DNA from: Candidatus Xianfuyuplasma coldseepsis
GTDB taxonomy: Bacteria > Bacillota_I > Bacilli_A > Izemoplasmatales > Izemoplasmataceae
DNA length: 64,000 bases
Reading direction: 5' to 3'
NCBI RefSeq assembly: GCF_014023125.1
Contig: NZ_CP048914.1
Coordinates: forward strand, 1,206,698-1,270,697
A model generated the notes under the pieces. It was not told the origin of the DNA and did not search any database. It saw only the letters and a list, made by a program, of their open reading frames with translations. Positions within the stretch are counted from its first letter, which is position 1. Each line of letters starts with the position of its first letter. Positions 1 through 9,113 of the stretch are shown one piece after another. The position numbers and the translations under genes are program-made.

Positions 1-16
1 TGACAAACTGTTTCAT
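1..16 (-). CDS. start of a downstream permease half (partial, runs off the window)
   Basis: An ATG on the minus strand at position 16 overlaps the TGA stop of the preceding permease gene (ATGA overlap). Only five codons (M K Q F V) are visible. Half-size permeases of this type often occur as two adjacent genes, so this is probably the second half. The overlap is the only direct evidence. Confidence 0.4.
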
Positions 17-498
17 GCGTACACCACCAATACTATGAGAACGACAATGATTGCACCAACGAAACTAATCAAGTTGCGGTATACTGCAGCTTTCTTATTG
101 AAGTACTTGCTTTCAACAGCAAAGTAGACAAGACCGACACTCATGACCGTCACTAAAAATCCTGCAACTTGTGGATAAGCTGCACCATTTTCTAATAGTT
201 CTACTCCAAGTGGGTAAGCCACAAATGGAGACATGAACGTAATACTACCAACAACCATACCAATAACATAGCCTAGAAAACCACTATCTTCTCCCAGGAT
301 GCTAGAAATGAACGATGGGGTAATCAGTGCTAGTAGGATTCCAATGAATAAGAATAACGGCAAAATAAGAGGCATTAACTTCCGAAAGCTTTTCCAAGCT
401 TTCAGTAGTCCTTTTTTGGTTTTTTGTGTGTCTTTTATATATGACACAATAAGTAAGATAATTGCAAGTGCATAGATGATATATGAGGATACACCCAT
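13..498 (-). CDS. half-size permease, UPF0718/ArsP-like
   Basis: This 161-residue hydrophobic protein has about four membrane segments, near residues 5-20, 42-62, 72-95 and 110-128, plus a C-terminal one near 140-160. The pattern of a basic segment before LMPLILPLFLFIG and a GxxxG-rich loop resembles the predicted permeases of the DUF318/UPF0718 group, which are usually about 300 residues; here the protein is half that length. AAGGAG lies about 8 nt before the ATG. The next gene begins inside its stop codon, so the two are probably translated together and assemble as a two-part permease. The substrate is unknown; relatives have been linked to metalloid export. Confidence 0.6.
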   Translation of the reverse strand: MGVSSYIIYALAIILLIVSYIKDTQKTKKGLLKAWKSFRKLMPLILPLFLFIGILLALITPSFISSILGEDSGFLGYVIGMVVGSITFMSPFVAYPLGVELLENGAAYPQVAGFLVTVMSVGLVYFAVESKYFNKKAAVYRNLISFVGAIIVVLIVLVVYA

Positions 499-654
499 AA
501 CCGATCAACTCCTTCTTCAAGTATTGTAAATGAATCTATCGCTCAATACAACTACATTGCACCCTTTTGCCAGAACTCCCCATAATAGCTAATAATGTAT
601 AAATGGTTGTTGAAGTGGCATGTTGTTTAAAATGTTAAATTGCATCACTTATAC

Positions 655-684
655 TTGACATTCAATATAGTTTAACGTTATAAT
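655..684 (+). promoter_or_regulatory. promoter of the winged-helix regulator at 733
   Basis: TTGACA (655-660) and TATAAT (679-684) are 18 nt apart. The -10 box lies between two copies of AACGTT (674-679 and 691-696), and TTCAAT/ATTGAA (661-666, 687-692) form an inverted pair around it. The same layout is seen before the paralogous regulator at 38271, which suggests autoregulation. Confidence 0.6.
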
Positions 685-732
685 AAATTGAACGTTGATA
701 TACATTCAATAAACAAGATGGAAGATGATAAT

Positions 733-1299
733 ATGAAAGGCACAATATATTTAACTACCGATCAACAGCTAAAGATCGTCTATGATCCGTATCGGATGCG
801 CATTATTGAAACATATTTTAAAACTCAAGAACCGCAAACCGCCACTCAAATCGCGGACATTATTGGAGAACCACCGGGTAAAGTTCATTACCATGTAAAC
901 AAATTACATGAAATAGATGTTCTCCAAATTGAAAAAACGAAAAGTATTAATGGTATTCAAGCCAAATATTATGGATTGAAGTATGAACATATACTTGTAG
1001 ATCCAGAACTGCGAAAAGGACAGTATTTTCGAGAAATACGTGGTATGTCTCGAGCAACAAACTTTCGGATTCACGTAGAGCACTTTTCAGAAGACATAGT
1101 AAAAGCACATGAATTTACCTTTTCGGGTAGTGAATATCACCCCGGTTATGTATATTCCAATCATACAAAATTATATATGACAAAAGAGCAACAACGAGAT
1201 TTTATGAAAGAGATGAACCAATTGATTCAACAATATACTACTCCAGATGATTCAGTGGGTGTATATACAACACTATTTGGCTTGGCAAGAGTAGAATAA
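733..1299 (+). CDS. winged-helix (ArsR/HTH_20-like) transcriptional regulator
   Basis: This 188-residue protein has an N-terminal winged helix (about residues 10-90) with the recognition segment GEPPGKVHYHVNKL. It is followed by a C-terminal domain of about 100 residues that I do not recognise and that may bind a ligand. The start at 733 was preferred because GGAAG lies upstream; an in-frame ATG at 688 falls within the promoter region. A clear paralog lies at 38271 with the same recognition helix, GEPPSKINYHIKKL. Both genes have a -10 box embedded in repeated motifs. The target genes are unknown; the neighbour downstream is a surface lipoprotein. Confidence 0.75.
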   Translation: MKGTIYLTTDQQLKIVYDPYRMRIIETYFKTQEPQTATQIADIIGEPPGKVHYHVNKLHEIDVLQIEKTKSINGIQAKYYGLKYEHILVDPELRKGQYFREIRGMSRATNFRIHVEHFSEDIVKAHEFTFSGSEYHPGYVYSNHTKLYMTKEQQRDFMKEMNQLIQQYTTPDDSVGVYTTLFGLARVE

Positions 1300-1371
1300 C
1301 GAGAAACGACATCGATGACTACACCGAAAGTAACAAAGTCTGGTCTACTACACAATACTATTACAAACAAG

Positions 1372-1402
1372 AAGCTAGCACTTTGCTAGCTTTTTGTTTT
1401 TT
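1372..1402 (+). terminator. terminator after the regulator
   Basis: AAGCTAGCA-CTT-TGCTAGCTT is a 9-bp perfect stem followed by a T-rich tract. It lies only 25 nt before the start of the next lipoprotein gene with no clear promoter between, so it could act as an attenuator for that gene. Confidence 0.75.
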
Positions 1403-1426
1403 ATGGAAATGGATAAGGAGAAGATT

Positions 1427-3709
1427 ATGAAAAAAGCGGCATTACTATTCGCACTATGGTTGATTGTACTAATTTCAGGATGTGAAACCGAACTCACAAT
1501 TGAATTTGAAACCAATGGGGGTCCTGTAATTGATTCAATTACTTTACTCGAGGGAACGTCACCAACACTTCCGGACGACCCAACCAAAGAAGGGTATATC
1601 TTTGTTGGGTGGTATGTAGATGATACCTTTGAGGAAGCATTTGATGATACAACAACTGTATCGACGAATCTCACCTTGTATGCAAAATGGGAAATGCCAT
1701 TACGAACACTAACATTTCTTGATTTTGATAATAGTGTCCTCAACACGTTCACTTATGAAACAGGGGATGACTTATCAGCGCTTAGTGCACCTACTGTGGA
1801 ACGAGAAGGATATGAGTTTACAGGTTGGGATGTCATCGTACCGGATACGATGCCAGCTGGCGATTTAACAATCATTGCTCAATATCAGGTCCGGCAATAC
1901 ACCATCGAATTCCACGATATCGATGGAAATGTTATATCGAGTGATCAAATCGACTTTGGACAAGATTTAACCATTTATGAGGTACCTGCTATACCCGAGC
2001 GTGATGGCTATGCAAGTATTTCCTGGACTAGTATGTTGCCTAACACGATGCCTTCACAAAACATCGTGCTTGAACCAGTCTATGAAATGCTTACATATAC
2101 TCTTTTGTTTGAGGATTATGACAATACCATTATTCAAACAAATCAAGTTCCATATCAAGCAGACTTGCAAACCTATTATGGGGATTTGCATCCTTCAAGA
2201 GAAGGATATGAATTCATTGGATGGGACATCAGTATATCTCAAACGATGCCGCTGGAAGATTTGGTTGTTACCGCGGTCTATCAAATCCTATCATTTACTC
2301 TCGAATTTCAAGATCATGATGGAACAGTCTTGTCGAGTCAATTGGTCGAATACGGAACCGATTTAACCTTATTTAATCTACCAGATATACCCGAGCGTGA
2401 AGGGTATTCAACTGTTGGATGGAATGGCACATTACCAGATATCATGCCTGCAAATTCAATAATCATGACAGCACAATACGACATTGAAATGTATACGATT
2501 CAGTTCCTTGATGTTGATGGTACTGTGATGCTGGAAATTATAGAAGAGTATAGCACAGACTTAAGTGAAGTAGTTATCGACGATCCGACAAAAGAAGGAC
2601 TCACATTTTTAGGATGGTATCTTGACGATCTCTTCATCAAAGAATGTGAATTTGATTCCATGTTAAGACAGGACATTACCTTGTATTCAAAATGGGAAAC
2701 GCTGTTTCAAACTAGTATTAACTCATTTGTTAATAACGTAGAATTTAATGGATCGATATTGATCTATAAAGATAATGAAACGCTATTAAGTGAAGGCTAT
2801 GGTTGGGCTAACACCGTCGAAAAAATCGAAAACACTCCAGAAACAACATTCTTAATTGGCTCAATCACAAAACAATTCACTGCCGTTGCCATTATGATGT
2901 TATATGAAGATGGATTGTTAACTGTCGATGATACAATCGATATGTATATTCCCGACTTTCCGAATGGAGATATCATCACAATTCACCATTTACTTACACA
3001 TACTTCTGGACTCGAAAACTATCTCATTCATATACCACGAGATGAAGAGTACTTAACCTCATATCACTCCCCTTTAAGTTTAATCAATATTATTCGTTCG
3101 TATCCCTTAGCATTCACTCCCGGAGAAGAGTTTGAGTACAGCAATACAAACTATCTGATACTGGGGTACATAATTGAAGTCATAACTGAAATAACGTATC
3201 AAGAGTTTATGCAACAAAATATATTTGATCCATTGGGAATGGAGAATACTGGGTTCTCTACGCTAGACCCTGAATCTACAGAAGCCCTGGGATATGATCG
3301 AATACTCTATGGTAGAGGCGTCGCAGTAGATCGTCGTCACAATTCCATATCCTACTCTTCAGGTTCAATGGCTTCGACAACTGGAGATTTACTACTATGG
3401 CATCATGCATTGATGAATTATACCCTGATTACAGAAGAAACTACCAACCTAATCTACACACCATATACGGATCCGACCTATAATACAGAAGGATATGGTT
3501 ATGGCTGGCACATTCTCTCAACAGATGGTACAGTAAAGCTGTTCCACAGCGGTGATTCTCAACGTTTTATTACGTATTTTTATAGAAATACTGGAGCCGA
3601 CTTAGCTATCGTAATTATCAGCAATGAATACGATACTAATATGGAAGAGATACTGTGGCATATATTCGAAAAATTGACGGAGTTTGGGTATTCCGATTAT
3701 GTCGTGTAG
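1427..3709 (+). CDS. surface lipoprotein: InlB/MucBP-type repeats fused to a serine beta-lactamase-like domain
   Basis: This 760-residue protein starts with a lipoprotein signal peptide (lipobox LISGC, Cys at about residue 18). Residues 20-90 and about 355-425 match the Listeria-Bacteroides repeat (GYIFVGWY, LTLYAKWE). Between them are four related repeats ending in MPxxxLxxxAxY. The last 330 residues form a class C beta-lactamase/D-aminopeptidase-type fold with SxxK (SITK), YxN (YSNTNY) and HxG (FHSGD) motifs. Such anchored enzymes usually act on peptidoglycan or D-amino-acid peptides, although some are esterases. The substrate cannot be read from the sequence. AAGGAG precedes the chosen ATG. 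Confidence 0.85.
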   Translation: MKKAALLFALWLIVLISGCETELTIEFETNGGPVIDSITLLEGTSPTLPDDPTKEGYIFVGWYVDDTFEEAFDDTTTVSTNLTLYAKWEMPLRTLTFLDFDNSVLNTFTYETGDDLSALSAPTVEREGYEFTGWDVIVPDTMPAGDLTIIAQYQVRQYTIEFHDIDGNVISSDQIDFGQDLTIYEVPAIPERDGYASISWTSMLPNTMPSQNIVLEPVYEMLTYTLLFEDYDNTIIQTNQVPYQADLQTYYGDLHPSREGYEFIGWDISISQTMPLEDLVVTAVYQILSFTLEFQDHDGTVLSSQLVEYGTDLTLFNLPDIPEREGYSTVGWNGTLPDIMPANSIIMTAQYDIEMYTIQFLDVDGTVMLEIIEEYSTDLSEVVIDDPTKEGLTFLGWYLDDLFIKECEFDSMLRQDITLYSKWETLFQTSINSFVNNVEFNGSILIYKDNETLLSEGYGWANTVEKIENTPETTFLIGSITKQFTAVAIMMLYEDGLLTVDDTIDMYIPDFPNGDIITIHHLLTHTSGLENYLIHIPRDEEYLTSYHSPLSLINIIRSYPLAFTPGEEFEYSNTNYLILGYIIEVITEITYQEFMQQNIFDPLGMENTGFSTLDPESTEALGYDRILYGRGVAVDRRHNSISYSSGSMASTTGDLLLWHHALMNYTLITEETTNLIYTPYTDPTYNTEGYGYGWHILSTDGTVKLFHSGDSQRFITYFYRNTGADLAIVIISNEYDTNMEEILWHIFEKLTEFGYSDYVV

Positions 3710-4030
3710 TATCATGACATAACATCCCATGATATTGGCTAGACTACAAGAATATCAGTAAATCAAAACACGTAAAAACACTCTATCCTTTTTAAAACTT
3801 AAAGTGATTGTGTAACTCATAGACAATCACTTTTGGTTTACCGAGGACAATCTGGGCAGTGATGGAGTTCAAACAAAAGAGAGAAATATATTATATCCAT
3901 ATTTTTTACAAAGCCCTATTGGGCTTACGCTATATATACTAAGCCACTAAGAAGTGTGATTGACATTCTTTACATTGCAATATAGAATATATACAGATAT
4001 AAAAAATATTGGGAAGGAAGTATATTAGCT
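3710..4030. other. intergenic region with two hairpins
   Basis: No gene is seen here. AAAGTGATTGT (3801-3811) pairs with ACAATCACTTT (3823-3833) followed by T residues and is a likely terminator for the preceding gene. AAGCCC-TATT-GGGCTT near 3911-3924 is a second, shorter hairpin. The AT-rich stretch 3960-4015 probably holds the promoter of the next lipoprotein. Confidence 0.5.
3801..3836 (+). terminator. terminator after the beta-lactamase-like lipoprotein
   Basis: An 11-bp perfect stem with an 11-nt loop and a T-rich 3' end, about 90 nt after the stop codon. Confidence 0.65.
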
Positions 4031-6511
4031 ATGAAACGATGTGCTTTAGGGATTTTTTTAGTTGCGATTATGTTTTTTCTTTCAGGATGTGACAATACTG
4101 CACCTATTATTACAGGAGAAGATTCGATTGAAATTTCTGTTGACTCAACCATCACAGACTGGACACAATATGTGTCGGCATTAGACGATCGAAGTGGTGA
4201 GATAACAATTACTACTGATATGATTGATATCACAGATGTTGATTTGGCTGCAGTAGGTACCTACGAAGTACATTACACAGTAACTGATGATAATGGAAAT
4301 GAAGGACAATACACACTGACGGTTGTAGTAGTAGATGATGTCAATCCAAGCATCACACTCAATGGGGATGATGTGGTATATGTCGAATACGGAGAATCAT
4401 ATGCGGAACTGGGTGCCACTTGCTTGGATAACTACGACGCCACTTGTACGGTAACCATTGCTGGTGATACCGTCGAATCGATGATTCTTGGTAGTTATGA
4501 AATTACGTATAATGCAATGGACTCTGAAAATAACGCAGCTACCGAAGTAACGAGAACTGTGGTTGTACAAGACACAACTGCTCCTGTCATTACATTAAAT
4601 GGTGATGATGTGGTATATGTCGAATATGGAGAATTATATGAGGAACTAAGTGCCACGTGCTTGGATAACTATGACGCCACTTGTACGGTAAGTATTGCTG
4701 GTGACACCGTCGAATCTTCAATTCTTGGTAGTTATGAAATTACATATAATGCAATGGACTCGGAAAACAACGCAGCTATAGAAGTAACGAGAACTGTGGT
4801 TGTACAAGATACAACTGCTCCTGTCATTACATTAAATGGTGATGATGTGGTATATGTCGAATATGGTGAAACATATGACGAACTGGGTGCCACGTGCTTG
4901 GATAACTATGACGCCACGTGTACGGTAAGTATTGCTGGTGACACCGTCGAATCAACGATTCTTGGTAGTTATGAAATCACGTATAATGCAATGGACTCGG
5001 AAGACAACACAGCCATAGAAGTAACGAGAACGGTGGTTGTACAAGACACAACTGCTCCTGTCATTACATTAAATGGTGATGATGTGATTTATTCCATTTT
5101 AGGCGAGTTGTTTACGGATCCCGGTGCAGAGGTGTTCGATGCATACGATCAAGATGTTACACTAACCGTGTACGGCAGTGTAGATATAGACACAGTAGGA
5201 GAATATTTCATCACATACTATTCTATTGATAGTGAAGGTAATGAAGCGAGTGTACAAAGACAAGTCATTATCTATGAAGACATATCCGATGAAATATATG
5301 AAAGCACCGATTTGAGTATTGAACCATTTGTATCAACTGGAAATAGCGTGTCGTTCAATATACGAAATGACGGCGAACTTTATAGTGAGGCAACAATCCA
5401 CATCCGTGTGATTGGTGAAGATGATACAGTATATTTTACCACTGTTTATTCAAACTATATTGGTGGAAATCCAATGTATACTGCGAATAATTTACCTTCA
5501 GAATCCACCTATACGATTGAAATTACAATGTCATATGAAACGATCATCGATGTATATAATTGGACACTAGATACGGTCGACCTGGAGACGACCTCAGAGT
5601 TCAATGTATATGATTTCGATAGTTATGTATGCTCTGCAGGTGGTTTTGCTGCATCTTGTCATGTGAATTGGGAAGGTGAAATAACCTTTGATGCCAATGA
5701 ATCGTTTACCTTTAGACTATACGATGAAAATGGCTATGTAGACGAATTTACTCCATACGTCATCGAAAATGTTGAGATTTTTGTTGACATTATGAACTTA
5801 GACTTTTTATCTAGTTATACAGTTGAACTTGTATATCACAATGTCGATGGAGATACAACAGAATCGACCGTCATCGCAAAAATGTATTTCACGACTATTA
5901 TGCCCAATTATATTGATGCGCTGATTGAAAACCGCAACGGATTAATCATTTCCAACATCTTGGACACGTCGGTTAACTTCAACATGTTTGTATATAGCAA
6001 TTATGGTTTCGTTGTCGATGAGAACAACTTTCTTGATTACACGCTGTATGATGGCGATACCGTAGTGGAAACTGGTCGATTAGATACGTTTGGATGGAGT
6101 CCGTTTGTCTTAGAAGGATTAACACCAGAAACTGAATATTTACTAGTTCTTCGTCAACACTTTGTTCAAGGTGAAGAACCGTTCGTCGATGTCCGTCGGG
6201 AGTATAGGTTTACCACATTGCCGACGTCATCAGTAACCATCAATCTCAATCACACCATCACACAGACGGGAATTGATGTCAACCTGACGTTTATCAATGA
6301 GCTCAATTTGGACATCACCGAAGTCGATGTTGATGTCGCCTTCAATCCACTATTTCCGGAAACAATAGTGTATGAAACTACATTGGTGGATGATTACAGT
6401 TTTACCGTTATGGGATTCACTAATAATATTATGTACGTAAGAGTCATCGTCACTTTTACAGAAAACGATGTATCAGTAACTCATACACAAATCTTTGAAA
6501 TCTTCTTGTAG
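4031..6511 (+). CDS. surface lipoprotein with tandem Ig-like (DUF5011/HYR-type) repeats
   Basis: This 826-residue secreted protein has a lipobox (FLSGC). The first Ig-like module (about residues 25-105) is followed by three nearly identical 79-residue modules and a diverged fourth (to about residue 420). Each module has the APVITLNGDDVVYVEYGE start and the GSYEITYNAMDSE core typical of bacterial DUF5011/HYR-like domains. Two Cys in each repeat (ATCLDNYDATC) could form a disulfide. The remaining 400 residues are beta-rich, fibronectin-like and unrecognised. It is probably an adhesin or spacer-type surface protein. No enzymatic motif is visible. Confidence 0.8.
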   Translation: MKRCALGIFLVAIMFFLSGCDNTAPIITGEDSIEISVDSTITDWTQYVSALDDRSGEITITTDMIDITDVDLAAVGTYEVHYTVTDDNGNEGQYTLTVVVVDDVNPSITLNGDDVVYVEYGESYAELGATCLDNYDATCTVTIAGDTVESMILGSYEITYNAMDSENNAATEVTRTVVVQDTTAPVITLNGDDVVYVEYGELYEELSATCLDNYDATCTVSIAGDTVESSILGSYEITYNAMDSENNAAIEVTRTVVVQDTTAPVITLNGDDVVYVEYGETYDELGATCLDNYDATCTVSIAGDTVESTILGSYEITYNAMDSEDNTAIEVTRTVVVQDTTAPVITLNGDDVIYSILGELFTDPGAEVFDAYDQDVTLTVYGSVDIDTVGEYFITYYSIDSEGNEASVQRQVIIYEDISDEIYESTDLSIEPFVSTGNSVSFNIRNDGELYSEATIHIRVIGEDDTVYFTTVYSNYIGGNPMYTANNLPSESTYTIEITMSYETIIDVYNWTLDTVDLETTSEFNVYDFDSYVCSAGGFAASCHVNWEGEITFDANESFTFRLYDENGYVDEFTPYVIENVEIFVDIMNLDFLSSYTVELVYHNVDGDTTESTVIAKMYFTTIMPNYIDALIENRNGLIISNILDTSVNFNMFVYSNYGFVVDENNFLDYTLYDGDTVVETGRLDTFGWSPFVLEGLTPETEYLLVLRQHFVQGEEPFVDVRREYRFTTLPTSSVTINLNHTITQTGIDVNLTFINELNLDITEVDVDVAFNPLFPETIVYETTLVDDYSFTVMGFTNNIMYVRVIVTFTENDVSVTHTQIFEIFL
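4337..5047 (+). repeat. three tandem 237-bp repeats inside the Ig-like lipoprotein gene
   Basis: The unit repeats with an exact period of 237 bp (79 codons); the shared block ACAACTGCTCCTGTCATTAC begins at 4574, 4811 and 5048. The near-identity at DNA level suggests recent duplication or gene conversion and makes copy-number change by slippage or recombination likely. Confidence 0.9.
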
Positions 6512-6603
6512 CTCAATCTGTTGATTGACAAGACTGAAGTAAGATTTATGTAATTTGTAAAACAATTTCAACGCAACCAAAAGTTGCTTGTAAATGAGTA
6601 GAA

Positions 6604-6644
6604 AATCCTATATTGTAGAACTAGATATTAATAAATATAGGATT
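6604..6644 (+). promoter_or_regulatory. inverted repeat just upstream of the CPBP protease RBS
   Basis: AATCCTATATT (6604-6614) and AATATAGGATT (6634-6644) form an 11-bp perfect stem with a 19-nt loop. The second arm ends at the ATGGAG segment that carries the ribosome binding site of the gene at 6657. It could be an operator or a leader hairpin affecting translation. Confidence 0.5.
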
Positions 6645-6656
6645 ATGGAGAATACT

Positions 6657-7496
6657 ATGAGTAAAACAAAACAATTAATTGTATACTTTGCGGTAACATT
6701 TGGATTTTCATGGTTGGTGTGGAGTCCATTTATATTGGCTGGTTTCGGTTTATATCCCATGTCTGAAACATTGAGCTCTTTGATGATGCTGGCAGTGATT
6801 ATTGGTGCATTTGGACCACTTGTTGGTGCAGTTGTTGTCCAGTATAAAATCGGCCGATGGCCACAAGTGAAATCATTTCTTAAACATTGTTTACGCTTTA
6901 GAACAAAACCACTCTATTACATTCTAGCAATCGTGATCCCCTTTGGGGTAACGGTGATTGCTCACTATATTACAACAGGTTTTGGAATCTCCAATCTTCC
7001 AACTACCTTAATGCCCGAAGAACTTACTATTTCACCAGTAGTATTAGTACTACCCTATGCATTATTAATGTTAGTTCTCGGTGGTGGCCAAGAAGAGTTT
7101 GGTTGGCGCGGATTTGCCCAAGACAAACTTCAAGATAAATTCGGAATCCTTCTAGGAAGTTCCTTTCTCGGTCTGATGTGGGGACTATGGCATGCTCCAC
7201 TATGGATAATGCCCGGTGAAGGACATGAAAATTATTCCTTTATCGCCTTTGTTTTATTTACTATTATCTTCTCAATCATGATTAGTATATTATACAACAT
7301 TAGTGACAAGAAAATGGTGATCCCTTGGGTGATGCATGCGGCCAGCAATACATCAGTTCCGTTATTCCCGATTCTCTTCTTAGAAGATGTAGATCAACCA
7401 GGATATTGGATCTGGGTTGCGGTAAACTTTGTCGCAACAACCATCCTTGTATTATGGTATTACAAAAGGAAACAATTAACCCCAAAAACAGCCTAA
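6657..7496 (+). CDS. CPBP-family intramembrane metalloprotease
   Basis: This 279-residue protein has about eight membrane segments and the CPBP (Abi) hallmark EEFGWRGF near residues 146-153, with a second motif WHAPLW about 30 residues later and a final His/Asn motif (MHAASNTS). The first Glu pair, the Arg and the later His residues match the proposed metal-binding catalytic set of Rce1/CPBP proteases. The start at 6657 uses GGAG 7 nt upstream. An 11-bp inverted repeat ends directly before that site. Substrates of bacterial CPBP proteins are mostly unknown; some act in bacteriocin immunity or membrane protein processing. Confidence 0.8.
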   Translation: MSKTKQLIVYFAVTFGFSWLVWSPFILAGFGLYPMSETLSSLMMLAVIIGAFGPLVGAVVVQYKIGRWPQVKSFLKHCLRFRTKPLYYILAIVIPFGVTVIAHYITTGFGISNLPTTLMPEELTISPVVLVLPYALLMLVLGGGQEEFGWRGFAQDKLQDKFGILLGSSFLGLMWGLWHAPLWIMPGEGHENYSFIAFVLFTIIFSIMISILYNISDKKMVIPWVMHAASNTSVPLFPILFLEDVDQPGYWIWVAVNFVATTILVLWYYKRKQLTPKTA

Positions 7497-7519
7497 CAAT
7501 AACTATAGAGTAGAATATA

Positions 7520-7549
7520 ACCACTGCGCAAAGTAGTGGTTTTGTTTTT
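7520..7549 (+). terminator. terminator after the CPBP protease
   Basis: ACCACT pairs with AGTGGT across a 9-nt loop, followed by TTTGTTTTTA. Confidence 0.65.
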
Positions 7550-7644
7550 ATTATCTATGATTCGAGGAAGATTCTTTCTCGTTTTGTGTCATTATTGTAG
7601 ACCCAGCATTATAGTAGTGACTACTCGTATTAATGTATGATATT

Positions 7645-7677
7645 AAAAATCAAACCAACAAGTGGTTTGATTTTTTT
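7645..7677. terminator. strong bidirectional terminator
   Basis: AAATCAAACCA and TGGTTTGATTT form an 11-bp perfect stem flanked by A and T runs. It lies between the convergent CPBP and MFS genes and can serve both. Confidence 0.75.
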
Positions 7678-7790
7678 AGTATCATGAAACGACATACACC
7701 TCTATTTTTTTATTCACTATTTAGATAAGATATGCTTCGAAAGGAATCATTATCGAGACAAGCTTTGTGTCTTTTGTTTCCATTCTCACG

Positions 7791-9113
7791 TTAATCTTGG
7801 ATTAGTTCAACATGATTATGTCCTTGATCTAGGGAATCAAACAAATGGGTGATTTTATCGTTGGTGATGAAACCGATGGTAGGAACTAGCAATAAGACCG
7901 AGCAAACCATTGCTAAAACGGAAACACTTGTGTAACTCACAATAACACCACCAAGGAAAATAGCAATGGGGACAGCTCCACCACTAATGGAACTGATAAC
8001 ACCAAAAACACGTCCTCTGTATTCTTGATCAATGGCTTTGATTAACGCGGTGTTGAGGGGAACATTTGTTGCCATCATGAACGTTGCCATTCCGATGTTA
8101 CCAATAATCATAAGAATATAAAAAATAGGATAATTAATGAGGCTCTGCGTTAATAATGTAATGATTATCGTCATAAAAATAAAACTACTTGATAACAGCA
8201 CAAGATTTTGTCGAATGACTTTCTTAATACTTCGAAACACCATACTACCAACAACGACGCCTGATATCATCATAGAGACTCCAAATGTAATATTTACCCA
8301 TGCGATATCCCATTCACTTCGTGTTAGTTCGGTGCGGAAGAAGTAGGGTATTCCAACACTGAATAGTGGTGAAAAAGCAAAATTTAGAAACAAGCTAAAG
8401 ACCATCATTGTGAGTAAACCAGTTTTTGTTCTCAAATAGGATAAACCAATTTTGAATCCTGCGAGGACCGATTCATGTTTGTCAATAATGACATCTTCTT
8501 TATACAATGCCTTAATAAACATTTCACTAAATCCAGATATGATAAATGAAAGTCCGTTTAACAATAGTGCTGTATGAAAATCAAACAACCCATATGCAGC
8601 GGCACCGAGTAAAACACCAACGATCATTGTTGAACTTTGAATAATGCTATTCGCTCCTTGTGCTGTTTGGACTTTTTCCAACCCGACAATCTCCGGAGTT
8701 ATCGAGGAAATTGCGGGACCAAAAAATGCACTAACTACACCTGAAATAACAGTGATGCCAAGTAGTATAATCATCGCGGTATCATTGGGTACACCAATGA
8801 AGAAAACATAGCCAACAACAACAAACATAATTCCCCGTAAATAATCGGTTAAATAAATAATTTTCACTTTGTTCCAGCGGTCTACGAGTACCCCAGCGAT
8901 AGGTGTTAAGGCAACACGGATAATTGCACCTAGTGCCATAAACGTTCCCAGCATCATCCCGGATGGGACACCTAGTATTTCACCACCGCTTTTAATCGCC
9001 AAATCTTGAACGTACAGACCAGCAACAAATCCGAAAAGGACATTTCCAAGTTCTGATACGAAGTTTCCTAAAAATAGTAATGTGAAGTTCTTGTTTCTGA
9101 ATAATTCTTTCAT
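7791..9113 (-). CDS. MFS transporter, drug-efflux type
   Basis: This 440-residue protein has about 12 membrane segments and the MFS loop 2-3 signature GVLVDRWNKVKI near residues 75-90. The overall pattern (FRNKNFTLLFLGNFVSELG start) is that of the MFS_3 efflux subgroup found in Firmicutes. It is the last gene of a padR-small ORF-MFS operon; its ATG overlaps the stop of the 35-codon ORF. PadR regulators commonly control efflux genes of this type, so induction by a toxic compound is likely. The substrate is unknown. Confidence 0.85.
   Translation of the reverse strand: MKELFRNKNFTLLFLGNFVSELGNVLFGFVAGLYVQDLAIKSGGEILGVPSGMMLGTFMALGAIIRVALTPIAGVLVDRWNKVKIIYLTDYLRGIMFVVVGYVFFIGVPNDTAMIILLGITVISGVVSAFFGPAISSITPEIVGLEKVQTAQGANSIIQSSTMIVGVLLGAAAYGLFDFHTALLLNGLSFIISGFSEMFIKALYKEDVIIDKHESVLAGFKIGLSYLRTKTGLLTMMVFSLFLNFAFSPLFSVGIPYFFRTELTRSEWDIAWVNITFGVSMMISGVVVGSMVFRSIKKVIRQNLVLLSSSFIFMTIIITLLTQSLINYPIFYILMIIGNIGMATFMMATNVPLNTALIKAIDQEYRGRVFGVISSISGGAVPIAIFLGGVIVSYTSVSVLAMVCSVLLLVPTIGFITNDKITHLFDSLDQGHNHVELIQD

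Noticed and set aside
1375-1752. Minus-strand open frames within the lipoprotein and LRR genes
   Set aside because: They mirror repetitive coding sequence on the plus strand, lack ribosome binding sites and give Ser/Val/Thr-rich products without known domains.
4337-5047. CRISPR-like array
   Set aside because: The 237-bp repeats are contiguous and coding, with no spacers.
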